In this document: positions 1 through 5,501 of the stretch, piece by piece
Layout of the letters: each line of letters opens with the position of its first letter
Numbering within the stretch: position 1 is the stretch's first letter
Source of the DNA: Agathobacter sp.
GTDB lineage: Bacteria; Bacillota_A; Clostridia; Lachnospirales; Lachnospiraceae
Direction: 5' to 3'
Length of the DNA: 5,501 nt
NCBI GenBank assembly: GCA_017936725.1
Contig: JAGBEZ010000052.1
Span: 1-5,501, forward strand
Translations under genes and position numbers: made by a program
Notes under the pieces: generated by a model
What the model was told of the DNA's origin: nothing
Database searches by the model: none
Seen by the model: the letters and a program-made list of their open reading frames with translations, nothing else

Positions 1-1
1 G

Positions 2-517
2 GATGAACGCCAGAGAAAAGCAGATGGCATCACAGAAGAAGTGACGAAGCAGATTGACAGCCTGATTGATAAGGTTTCTGAGAAAATGGATGCGATAGGT
101 GTATCTTTAGGACAGGGACTGCAGGATGGACAAAAGCTTACCGAGCGTCAGATTGAGGAATTAAAAGATACACTTGGTACCTTAAATGGCCAGCAGATGG
201 AGGAAATCAAGAGTACATTAGGCTCTTTGAGTGCACAGCAGGCAGAAGAGTTAAAAGAAGCTCTTTCTGAGTTAAATGCACAGCTTGAAGTTGTAAAATC
301 CGATTTGTCAGACAAGGTGCATTCAGAAAATGTACAGTGTTATCGTAACATTGCAGATTTATTAAAGAGTGTAGATGAAAAGTTAGATAAAGCAAATGAA
401 ATCGAGAAAAAGGTAATTTCTACTCGTAGATGGACGATTGCAGTTATGATTTTTAGCTTGATTAATACGGCAGGAATCGTGTTCTTGGCATTACTTGCAT
501 TGGGAATTATTTTTTAG
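2..517 (+). CDS. Coiled-coil protein with C-terminal membrane anchor, function unknown (5' partial)
   Basis: The family is not recognised. A GTG at 41 could be read as a start, but it has no spaced ribosome binding site and the frame stays open back to base 2 (codons reading DERQRKADGITEE), so the gene most likely begins left of the window and 171 residues are visible. Numbering from the GTG, residues 1-125 are hydrophilic, rich in Glu, Lys, Gln and Leu, and strongly helical. Residues 35-79 hold three 15-residue repeats of the pattern xQ(I/M/A)EE(L/I)K. After a basic TRR at 128-130, residues 131-158 form one hydrophobic segment that ends at the stop codon. This suggests a tail-anchored protein with a cytoplasmic coiled coil, unless the missing N-terminus carries a signal or other domain. 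It is followed by an intrinsic terminator, so it probably ends a separate transcription unit. The coding call is firm; function is open. Confidence 0.8.
   Translation, partial: DERQRKADGITEEVTKQIDSLIDKVSEKMDAIGVSLGQGLQDGQKLTERQIEELKDTLGTLNGQQMEEIKSTLGSLSAQQAEELKEALSELNAQLEVVKSDLSDKVHSENVQCYRNIADLLKSVDEKLDKANEIEKKVISTRRWTIAVMIFSLINTAGIVFLALLALGIIF
143..277 (+). repeat. Three tandem 45-bp units coding 15-residue coiled-coil repeats
   Basis: The units are 143-187, 188-232 and 233-277, encoding ERQIEELKDTLGTLN, GQQMEEIKSTLGSLS and AQQAEELKEALSELN. Hydrophobic residues sit at unit positions 4, 7, 11 and 14, which fits two heptads plus one skipped residue per unit. The DNA copies are clearly diverged at synonymous and other sites, so this is an old protein-level duplication rather than a fresh DNA repeat. 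A degenerate fourth unit may follow (AQLEVVKSDLS). Confidence 0.7.
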
Positions 518-535
518 ATTTTGAGAGAAAATGAT

Positions 536-567
536 AAAGGGTTGCCGCATGTGGACAGCCCTTTTTT
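536..567 (+). terminator. Intrinsic terminator after the coiled-coil gene
   Basis: AAAGGGTTG (536-544) pairs with CAGCCCTTT (556-564) through nine pairs including one G-T wobble. A further CC/GG pairing inside closes the loop with a bulged A. The stem runs directly into a T tract (562-567). It lies 19 bases after the stop codon at 517 and 41 bases before dapF, so it separates the two units or could limit read-through into dapF. Confidence 0.85.
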
Positions 568-608
568 CTTCTTGATACATTGGAATAATAAAAGAAAAGA
601 GAACGAAA

Positions 609-1445
609 ATGAAATTTACAAAATTACACGGATGTGGAAACGGATATATTTACGTCAATTTATTTGAAGAAAAACTGGAAAACCCTGCAGAGATGTCAAT
701 AAAAGTAAGCGACCATCATTTTGGGATTGGTTCGGATGGCCTGATTACCATTGGACCTTCGGAAATCGCGGATTTTACCATGCATATCTATAATGCAGAT
801 GGTTCGGAAGCGGAGATGTGTGGAAACGGCATTCGTTGCGTAGGAAAATATGTATACGACCATGGTCTTACCGATAAGACAGAGGTGGCGGTAGAAACGG
901 GTGCAGGGATCAAATTGCTGACACTCAATGTGGAAGATGGTAGAGTAAAGACCGTACGTGTGGACATGGGAGAGCCAATTTTTAAACCAGAGCAAATTCC
1001 AGTAGTAGCGGAAGGGGAAATGGTCATTCAGGAACCAATTACAGTGGGGGATAAAGAATGGAAGATGACCTGTGTCTCTATGGGAAATCCACACGCGGTT
1101 GTGTTTGTGGATGATGTAAAGGATTTTCCTTTGGAAAAATATGGACCACTGTTTGAAAATCATGAGAGATTTCCAAAGAGAACAAATACCGAATTTGTAA
1201 ATGTGGTATCCAGAACGGAAGCCTATATGCGTGTGTGGGAGAGAGGCTCTGCAGAGACCTGGGCTTGCGGAACAGGAACCTGTGCGACCGTTGTGGCTTG
1301 TATTTTAAACGGATTGACAGATCGAAAGGTTTTGGTGCATTTATTAGGCGGAGATCTTGTAATCGAGTGGGACGAAGAAACAAATCATGTTTTTATGACA
1401 GGACCAGCTACCGAAGTCTTCAGTGGCGAATATAGTATAAAATAG
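609..1445 (+). CDS. dapF: Diaminopimelate epimerase
   Basis: This enzyme interconverts LL- and meso-diaminopimelate in the cytoplasm, the step that supplies meso-DAP for peptidoglycan and for lysine. It is cofactor-independent and uses two cysteines as acid and base. Both are present: Cys71 in MCGNGIRC and Cys220 in ACGTGTCA. Other family landmarks are the N-terminal [11 protein letters not shown] (7-17), FGIGSDG (38-44), YNADGSEAE (61-69), GNPHAV (159-164), Asn193 and ERGSAET (211-217). By alignment from memory, Asn11, Asn62, Asn160, Asn193 and Glu211-Arg212 match the DAP-binding residues of the E. coli enzyme. The length of 278 residues is normal. The ATG at 609 begins the conserved N-terminus; the site before it is only a weak purine-rich run. 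It is the first gene of the probable dapF-murE-dapA operon, 51 bases before murE. Confidence 0.96.
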   Translation: MKFTKLHGCGNGYIYVNLFEEKLENPAEMSIKVSDHHFGIGSDGLITIGPSEIADFTMHIYNADGSEAEMCGNGIRCVGKYVYDHGLTDKTEVAVETGAGIKLLTLNVEDGRVKTVRVDMGEPIFKPEQIPVVAEGEMVIQEPITVGDKEWKMTCVSMGNPHAVVFVDDVKDFPLEKYGPLFENHERFPKRTNTEFVNVVSRTEAYMRVWERGSAETWACGTGTCATVVACILNGLTDRKVLVHLLGGDLVIEWDEETNHVFMTGPATEVFSGEYSIK

Positions 1446-1496
1446 AAGGTATGTAACTGTGAAGGAACCAAATGGTTACAATAAGGGGATAAGGAT

Positions 1497-2972
1497 ATGC
1501 AGATTAAAAAACTTGTAGAAAAAATAAATTATAAATTGCTGGCAGGAAGCCTTGATACCGAAATCACTTCTCTGGTATATGATTCGAGAAAAATCAAACC
1601 AGGTGCCATTTTTGTATGTATTGCTGGTACGGTAAGAGATGGTCACGATTTTATTCCAGAGATGATGGGAAAAGGTGCAGTTGCTTTTGTCGTAGAGCGA
1701 GATGATGTGGAATTGGTAGAAGGGTTTACCTATATTCTTGTAGAAAATACCCGTATTGCCTTAGCAGAACTTGCGGCAGCTTACTTTGATTATCCTGCGG
1801 AAAAATTAAAAACCATTGGAATTACAGGTACAAAAGGAAAGACGACTACGACGTATCTGGTAAAATCTATTTTGGTGTCTGCGGGCATCAAAACTGGATT
1901 AATCGGAACCATAGAATCCATTATTGGAGAAAAAAGTATTCCTTCTGTGAATACAACTCCAGAGTCCTATATCGTACAGGAAACCTTCCGAAAGATGGTA
2001 GATGCCGGACTAGAGGCTGTCGTTATGGAGGTTTCTTCGCAGGCGCTCATGATGCATCGTGTTGCTGGATTTACCTTTGACATTGGTGTGTTTACGAATT
2101 TAGAGCCAGACCATATTGGCGGAAATGAACACAAGGATTTCGAGGATTACATGCATTGCAAGAGCCTTTTGTTCCAGAACTGTAAGCAGGGTATTTTTAA
2201 TGGAGATAGTGAGCATTTAGAAGGAATTATGAAAGGTCACACTTGCGAAGTAGAGACCTTTGGATATGGCGAAATGAATGACATTCGCGCTACGAACGTC
2301 GAGCTTCTGAAAGAACATGGAGCATTAGGTGTTAAATATCATGTAAATGGTCTTGTAGATTTTGATGTAGAGGTGAATGTACCAGGTACCTTCAGCGTAT
2401 ATAATTCCCTTACAGCGATTGCTATTTGCCATCACTTTGGTGTAAAGGAAGAGGATATCAAAGCAGCACTGAAAAATGTGAGTGTAAAAGGGCGCATTGA
2501 GATTGTTCCAGTAACCAAAAGTTATACACTAATGATTGACTATGCACATAATGCAATGGCTTTGGAGAGTTTGCTTACAACGATTAAAGCGTATGATCCA
2601 GCACGTTTGGTATGTCTGTTTGGCTGCGGTGGAAATCGTGCGAAATCCAGAAGATATGAGATGGGCGAAGTTTCGTCCCGTTTGGCAGATTTGACAGTGG
2701 TTACTTCGGATAATCCACGAGATGAGGAACCTATGGACATTATCAACGATATTTTAATAGGTGTAAAAAAAGCAAATGGTGCGTATGTGACGGTACCTGA
2801 CCGAAAAGAAGCCATCAAATATTGTATGGAACATGCGAAGGACGGTGACATTATTGTTTTGGCTGGAAAAGGTCACGAGGATTATCAGGAAATCAAGGGT
2901 ATCAAGCATCCAATGGACGAAAGAGAATTGATTGCAGATATTATAAAAGAAAATCCAAATATAAAATTGTAA
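1497..2972 (+). CDS. murE: UDP-N-acetylmuramoyl-L-alanyl-D-glutamate--2,6-diaminopimelate ligase
   Basis: This is a cytoplasmic ATP-dependent Mur ligase that adds meso-DAP to UDP-MurNAc-L-Ala-D-Glu. Domain order is complete. The N-terminal UDP-binding domain has YDSRKIKPGAIFV (28-40) and DGHDFI (48-53). The central ATPase domain has the P-loop GTKGKTT (111-117), NTTPES (152-157), MEVSSQAL (177-184) and Lys222 in CKSLLF, the likely carbamylated lysine. The C-terminal domain has GRIE (332-335), IDYAH (347-351), FGCGGNR (375-381), DNPR (405-408) and GKGHEDYQ (457-464). DNPR with GKGHE is the signature for meso-DAP rather than lysine as substrate. Length of 491 residues is typical. AAGGGGA at 1483-1489 is a well-spaced ribosome binding site for the ATG. 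Several core motifs (SSQAL, NLEPDHIGGNEH, YAHNAMALES) differ from textbook MurE; a specialised paralogue is possible. Confidence 0.95.
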   Translation: MQIKKLVEKINYKLLAGSLDTEITSLVYDSRKIKPGAIFVCIAGTVRDGHDFIPEMMGKGAVAFVVERDDVELVEGFTYILVENTRIALAELAAAYFDYPAEKLKTIGITGTKGKTTTTYLVKSILVSAGIKTGLIGTIESIIGEKSIPSVNTTPESYIVQETFRKMVDAGLEAVVMEVSSQALMMHRVAGFTFDIGVFTNLEPDHIGGNEHKDFEDYMHCKSLLFQNCKQGIFNGDSEHLEGIMKGHTCEVETFGYGEMNDIRATNVELLKEHGALGVKYHVNGLVDFDVEVNVPGTFSVYNSLTAIAICHHFGVKEEDIKAALKNVSVKGRIEIVPVTKSYTLMIDYAHNAMALESLLTTIKAYDPARLVCLFGCGGNRAKSRRYEMGEVSSRLADLTVVTSDNPRDEEPMDIINDILIGVKKANGAYVTVPDRKEAIKYCMEHAKDGDIIVLAGKGHEDYQEIKGIKHPMDERELIADIIKENPNIKL

Positions 2973-2982
2973 GAGGTAGGTT

Positions 2983-3867
2983 ATGTCACTTTTTCGTGGT
3001 GCAGGTGTCGCATTGGTAACACCTTTTACGGAAGAGAAAGATGTAGATTACAAAGAACTCGGTCGATTGATTGAGTATCAGATAAAGGGTGGAAGTGACG
3101 CAATCATCGTGTGTGGAACCACAGGGGAGCCTGTGACCATGACAGAGGAGGAGCGTCTTTCCGTAATCTCTTATACGGTAGAAAAGACAGCAGGGCGTGT
3201 GCCGGTTATTGCAGGAAGCGGAGGCAACTGTACAGAGAATGTGGTCTCTTTTTCAAAAAAGGCTCAGCTTTTCGGGGCAGATGGCTTATTGGTTGTGACG
3301 CCTTATTATAATAAAGCGACACAAAACGGACTATATGAACATTACAAAGCGGTAGCGATGGCGGTAGATATTCCGATTGTTTTATATAATGTGCCTTCGC
3401 GAACTGGAGTAAATATTTTGCCAGATACAGCGGCTCGCCTGGGAAAAGAAATCGAGCATATCGTTGCCTTGAAAGAGGCTAGCGGAAATATGACGCAGGT
3501 AGCCGAAGTCATACAGAAAGCAGAAGGTACACTCGATATTTATTCTGGAAATGATGACCAGATTGTGCCAATTTTATCCTTAGGCGGAATCGGTGTGATT
3601 TCTGTTTTGGCAAATATCGTACCCGATGTGACCCATAATATGGTGATGGAATTTTTAAACGGAAACGTGGAAGATGCTGCGCGGCTGCAGCTTCAGTACT
3701 TAGAGCTTATTCAGGCAATCTTTTGTGAAGTAAATCCGATTCCGGTGAAAAAGGCCCTGGAATTACTTGGTTTTTCAACCAAGACACTGCGCATGCCTCT
3801 AACAGAGATGGAAGATAAAAATGTCATCCGCTTAAAGTTAGCGATGCATCAGGTAGGGCTTTTGTAG
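2983..3867 (+). CDS. dapA: 4-Hydroxy-tetrahydrodipicolinate synthase
   Basis: The enzyme condenses pyruvate with L-aspartate-4-semialdehyde, the first committed step to DAP and lysine, in the cytoplasm. It is a class I aldolase-fold TIM barrel of the DapA/NAL family. Visible active-site residues are Thr46-Thr47 in GTTGEP, Tyr109 in TPYYNKA, Tyr135 in LYNVPSRTG, Arg140, and the Schiff-base Lys164 in LKEASGN. GIGVIS follows near residue 198. These match the DHDPS pattern (E. coli Thr44, Tyr107, Tyr133, Arg138, Lys161), including the arginine that binds the semialdehyde carboxylate, which favours DapA over N-acetylneuraminate lyase or KDG aldolase relatives. Length of 294 residues is normal. It starts only 10 bases after murE with GAGG at 2973-2976, so the two genes are almost certainly co-transcribed. 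Its usual partner dapB does not follow. Confidence 0.95.
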   Translation: MSLFRGAGVALVTPFTEEKDVDYKELGRLIEYQIKGGSDAIIVCGTTGEPVTMTEEERLSVISYTVEKTAGRVPVIAGSGGNCTENVVSFSKKAQLFGADGLLVVTPYYNKATQNGLYEHYKAVAMAVDIPIVLYNVPSRTGVNILPDTAARLGKEIEHIVALKEASGNMTQVAEVIQKAEGTLDIYSGNDDQIVPILSLGGIGVISVLANIVPDVTHNMVMEFLNGNVEDAARLQLQYLELIQAIFCEVNPIPVKKALELLGFSTKTLRMPLTEMEDKNVIRLKLAMHQVGLL

Positions 3868-3908
3868 TTTTATATGACAGAAAAAGTAGGAAATAGAGAG
3901 GGAAAAGC

Positions 3909-4472
3909 ATGGCAAAACAAACATGGAAACCAGGGAATATGTTAAATCCAGTACCAGTAGTGATGGTGTCGGTAGCAGATAAAGAAGGAAATCCAAACAT
4001 TATTACGGTAGCATGGGCGGGAACCATTTGTACCAATCCTCCAATGGTTTCGATATCGGTGCGACCAGAGCGTTATTCCTACCATATGATAGAGGAAACG
4101 GGTGAGTTTGTGATTAACCTTACGACAGAGGATTTGGTGAAGGCTTGCGATTATTGCGGCGTTATCAGTGGCAGAGATGTCAATAAGTTTGAAAAAATGA
4201 ATTTGACACCAATCGCGGTAGAAAATTGTAAGGTACCAGCGATTAAAGAAAGTCCAGTGAATATTGCCTGCAGAGTGACCGAAAAAAAGGAACTTGGCAG
4301 TCACCATATGTTTATAGCAGAAGTTGTTAGCGTCACAGTGGAGGATGCGCATATGGATGAAACGGGCAAGTTTTTGATTAACGAGCTTGGATTAATCATG
4401 TATTCTCATGGAGAGTATTTTGCAATGGGCGAAAAATTAGGAAAGTTTGGATATTCGATACAGAAGAAATAA
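3909..4472 (+). CDS. Flavin reductase-like FMN-binding split-barrel protein
   Basis: The protein matches the flavin reductase-like / flavoredoxin group, small FMN-binding split-barrel proteins that reduce flavins or pass electrons. Seen in the sequence: NPVPVVMVSVAD (13-24) with GNPNIITVAW (27-36) for the first strands, CTNPPMVSISVRPERYSY (41-58) at the expected flavin-phosphate region, EFVINLTT (66-73), and DYCGVISGRDVNKF (81-94), a hallmark of this subfamily. The C-terminal half carries HHMFIAEV (residues 133-140). The 187-residue length is typical and no membrane segment is seen. The ribosome binding site GAGAGGG ends six bases before the ATG. It lies 41 bases after dapA and before the operon terminator, so co-transcription is likely, but its substrate and any role in the DAP pathway are unknown. 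It is not a DapB: no Rossmann NAD-binding motif is visible. Confidence 0.85.
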   Translation: MAKQTWKPGNMLNPVPVVMVSVADKEGNPNIITVAWAGTICTNPPMVSISVRPERYSYHMIEETGEFVINLTTEDLVKACDYCGVISGRDVNKFEKMNLTPIAVENCKVPAIKESPVNIACRVTEKKELGSHHMFIAEVVSVTVEDAHMDETGKFLINELGLIMYSHGEYFAMGEKLGKFGYSIQKK

Positions 4473-4478
4473 AGGAAA

Positions 4479-4514
4479 GGGCTGTCGTAAATGTATTTGC
4501 GACAGCCCCGTTTT
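4479..4514. terminator. Strong, probably bidirectional terminator between convergent genes
   Basis: A 13-bp stem with one G-T wobble pairs GGGCTGTCGTAAA (4479-4491) with TTTGCGACAGCCC (4496-4508) around the four-base loop TGTA. On the plus strand it is followed by CG and TTTTATT, ending the dapF operon 7 bases after the stop at 4472. On the minus strand it starts 7 bases after the stop of the CPBP gene and is followed by TTTCCTTTATTTC, so it can serve both genes. Confidence 0.9.
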
Positions 4515-4515
4515 A

Positions 4516-5358
4516 TTAATGAGTTTTTGCATGACTACCTTTTTTAAGGAGGAAGATTCCTCCGACAAGTCCGATGACTGTGCCTGCAATAATAATGAGT
4601 CCTTGTAAAGCGACATCATCAACCACCAACCATTCGGAAACGGTAGTGCCCCATAGGTTAAATAGGAAGTGGAAAAGGATGGCGTGATATAGTGTGCCGC
4701 CTTTTTTACAGACATATCCCATGAAAAGCCCTACCAGGAAGGTGTAGCATCCTTGGAGAGGATTCATATGGAAGATTCCAAAGAGGAGCGCCTGTATGAT
4801 GTTGGCTATCCAGAATGGAAATGCTTTGCGGGCAATGCGAAGCGTAACACCACGGAATATAAGCTCTTCACCAATTGGAGCAAGCAATACCGAATAAATC
4901 ATCATAAGTAGCGGAATATCACCGGTAAGTCCAACGCTCTCAATCAGCTCCATATAGTCTTCGAGCCAACTAGGGAAAATCAGTGAAATCATGCTCATTG
5001 CAATACTGCACATAAACTGAGCGCCTGGAACGAGTAAGGCAATGCCTAATATCTCATAAGGATGAAAACTCTTTTTCACATTAATTTTTATGTTTCCACC
5101 AAAACTACGATAGTACCAAATCGCAAATAATGCGATGCAAAATACAGAAAAAATGATACTGGCAAGAGTGTTAAAAGTCATATCCGATGACAGATTTAAC
5201 AAATCATCTACGGTATATGTAGTTCCTTGTACCGCTGGCGCAACTCCAAAGAGAAAAATTGCTGCAATAATCAAAAGATAGTATACAGCAACAACCTGTA
5301 CGACCATTGCAAGGAGAAATGGTACGGTTGAAAAGAGAAGTGTATTTAATTTTTTCAT
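4516..5358 (-). CDS. CPBP family intramembrane glutamic protease homologue (CAAX protease/Abi)
   Basis: This is a polytopic membrane protein of the CPBP (Rce1-like, Abi) family. All core motifs are present: Glu164-Glu165 and Arg169 in EELIFRG, Phe193 and His197 in FGIFH, and His230 with Asn234 in HFLFN, so the active site looks intact. Hydrophobic segments lie near residues 10-38, 62-82, 102-128, 148-162, 184-196, 204-216, 222-236 and 249-271, and the tail is basic (KKGSHAKTH). Length of 280 residues fits the family. Family members include prenyl-protein proteases, bacteriocin-immunity proteins and many of unknown role; nothing nearby points to one of these. The ATG at 5356-5358 is supported by a strong GGAGG six bases upstream (5365-5369) and by a promoter further up. 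It is transcribed against the dapF operon. Confidence 0.92.
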   Translation of the reverse strand: MKKLNTLLFSTVPFLLAMVVQVVAVYYLLIIAAIFLFGVAPAVQGTTYTVDDLLNLSSDMTFNTLASIIFSVFCIALFAIWYYRSFGGNIKINVKKSFHPYEILGIALLVPGAQFMCSIAMSMISLIFPSWLEDYMELIESVGLTGDIPLLMMIYSVLLAPIGEELIFRGVTLRIARKAFPFWIANIIQALLFGIFHMNPLQGCYTFLVGLFMGYVCKKGGTLYHAILFHFLFNLWGTTVSEWLVVDDVALQGLIIIAGTVIGLVGGIFLLKKGSHAKTH

Positions 5359-5376
5359 AGAATTCCTCCAACTAAA

Positions 5377-5404
5377 ATCGTAATAACATTATACCATATC
5401 GTAA
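5377..5404. repeat. Direct repeat ATCGTAA flanking the CPBP -10 box
   Basis: ATCGTAA occurs at 5377-5383 and 5398-5404, exactly 21 bases apart (about two helical turns), on either side of the TATAAT at 5388-5393. A six-base inverted copy, TACGAT, lies at 5429-5434. The placement suits a regulator site, but the motif is short and AT-rich, so chance is possible. Confidence 0.35.
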
Positions 5405-5415
5405 AATGATTGCAA
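5388..5415 (-). promoter_or_regulatory. Promoter of the CPBP gene
   Basis: On the minus strand, TTGCAA (5410-5415) stands 16 bases before a perfect TATAAT (5388-5393), which is preceded by TGG to make an extended -10. This is a sigma-A-type promoter about 30 bases upstream of the start codon, leaving a short leader with the GGAGG site. Match to consensus is 4/6 at -35 and 6/6 at -10. Confidence 0.75.
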
Positions 5416-5423
5416 GAAACTTG

Positions 5424-5452
5424 TTTACTACGATACTTTAGTGTGCTAAAAT
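5424..5452 (+). promoter_or_regulatory. Probable promoter of the rightward gene at the right edge
   Basis: TTTACT (5424-5429) and TAAAAT (5447-5452) are separated by 17 bases, and TGC before the -10 gives an extended -10. Matches to consensus are 4/6 and 5/6. An alternative -10, TATAAC at 5452-5457, has no good -35. The promoter is divergent from that of the CPBP gene. Confidence 0.5.
5437..5450. promoter_or_regulatory. Inverted repeat overlapping the rightward -10, possible operator
   Basis: TTTAG (5437-5441) and CTAAA (5446-5450) form a perfect 5-bp dyad around TGTG, covering the TG and first part of the -10 of the rightward promoter. The position is where a repressor would block polymerase. 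Arms are short, so confidence is low. Confidence 0.35.
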
Positions 5453-5486
5453 ATAACTACGCAAATGAAAGAGAGAGGAACACTAT

Positions 5487-5501
5487 ATGGAAAAGGGGTT
5501 A
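5487..5501 (+). CDS. Start of a gene cut by the right edge, product unknown
   Basis: ATG at 5487 opens a frame MEKGL that runs off the window. It is preceded by a good ribosome binding site, GAGAGAGGA (5471-5479), seven bases before the ATG, and by a plausible promoter. Five codons say nothing about function. Confidence 0.55.

Noticed and set aside
552..581. Possible dapF promoter, TGGACA (552-557) with extended -10 TACATT (576-581).
   Set aside because: The -35 sits inside the terminator stem, spacing is 18 and the -10 matches only 4/6. A dapF promoter is expected in this gap, but this one is too weak to list.
642..644. DapF has Gly12 (GNGYIYVN) where many DapF proteins have Asp (GND).
   Set aside because: Bacillus-type DapF, as recalled, has Ser here in GNSYIYVN with the same following residues, so a small residue at this position is normal in Firmicutes and both catalytic cysteines are intact.
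696..1163. Long minus-strand open frame of 155 codons within dapF.
   Set aside because: It is antisense to well-conserved dapF motifs, has no ribosome binding site context and encodes a low-plausibility Phe/His/Trp-rich protein; a shadow frame.
2540..2851. Minus-strand open frame of 103 codons within murE.
   Set aside because: It overlaps the most conserved C-terminal MurE motifs in antisense and has no own expression signals.
3942..4352. Minus-strand open frame of 136 codons within the flavin reductase-like gene.
   Set aside because: It is antisense to a recognised protein family, and the translated product is rich in His, Trp and Cys with no family features; a shadow frame.
4516..5358. 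CPBP gene as an abortive-infection or bacteriocin-immunity gene within a defence or bacteriocin system.
   Set aside because: No bacteriocin precursor, peptidase-containing transporter, toxin or other defence gene is visible nearby, and the family is common in housekeeping contexts, so no such role is claimed.

Overview
The window looks like a chromosomal segment from a low-to-moderate GC, Gram-positive anaerobe of the Clostridia, most likely a Lachnospiraceae-type organism. This is inferred from purine-rich ribosome binding sites, AT-leaning codon use, meso-diaminopimelate (mDAP) peptidoglycan enzymes with Firmicutes-style motifs, and compact operons ending in intrinsic terminators. No 16S rRNA or other phylogenetic marker is present, so genus is not called.

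Layout. (i) 2-517: the 3' part of a gene of unknown function whose reading frame is open to the left window edge. It encodes a coiled-coil protein with three 15-residue repeats and a C-terminal membrane anchor, and is closed by an intrinsic terminator (536-567). (ii) 609-4472: four co-directional genes, dapF, murE, dapA and a flavin reductase-like protein, with gaps of 51, 10 and 41 bases. They look like one operon and end at a strong hairpin (4479-4508). (iii) 4516-5358: a convergent minus-strand gene for a CPBP/CAAX-type intramembrane protease homologue, sharing that hairpin as a likely bidirectional terminator. (iv) 5359-5486: a divergent intergenic region with a good leftward promoter, a plausible rightward promoter, short direct repeats and an inverted repeat. 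(v) 5487-5501: the first five codons of a rightward gene cut by the right edge.

How the genes work together. DapA commits aspartate semialdehyde to the DAP/lysine pathway. DapF makes meso-DAP from LL-DAP. MurE attaches meso-DAP to UDP-MurNAc-L-Ala-D-Glu in the cytoplasm. The operon therefore joins supply of the third residue of the peptidoglycan stem peptide to its use. The DNPR motif of MurE independently supports meso-DAP as substrate. The role of the flavin reductase-like protein is unknown. The CPBP homologue has its own promoter and no visible functional link to the operon.

No mobile element, CRISPR array, tRNA or rRNA gene was seen. Nothing here is clearly a new system. The points most worth checking are the divergent MurE motifs outside a dcw cluster, the repeat-bearing tail-anchored protein at the left edge, and the operator-like repeats in the divergent promoter region.
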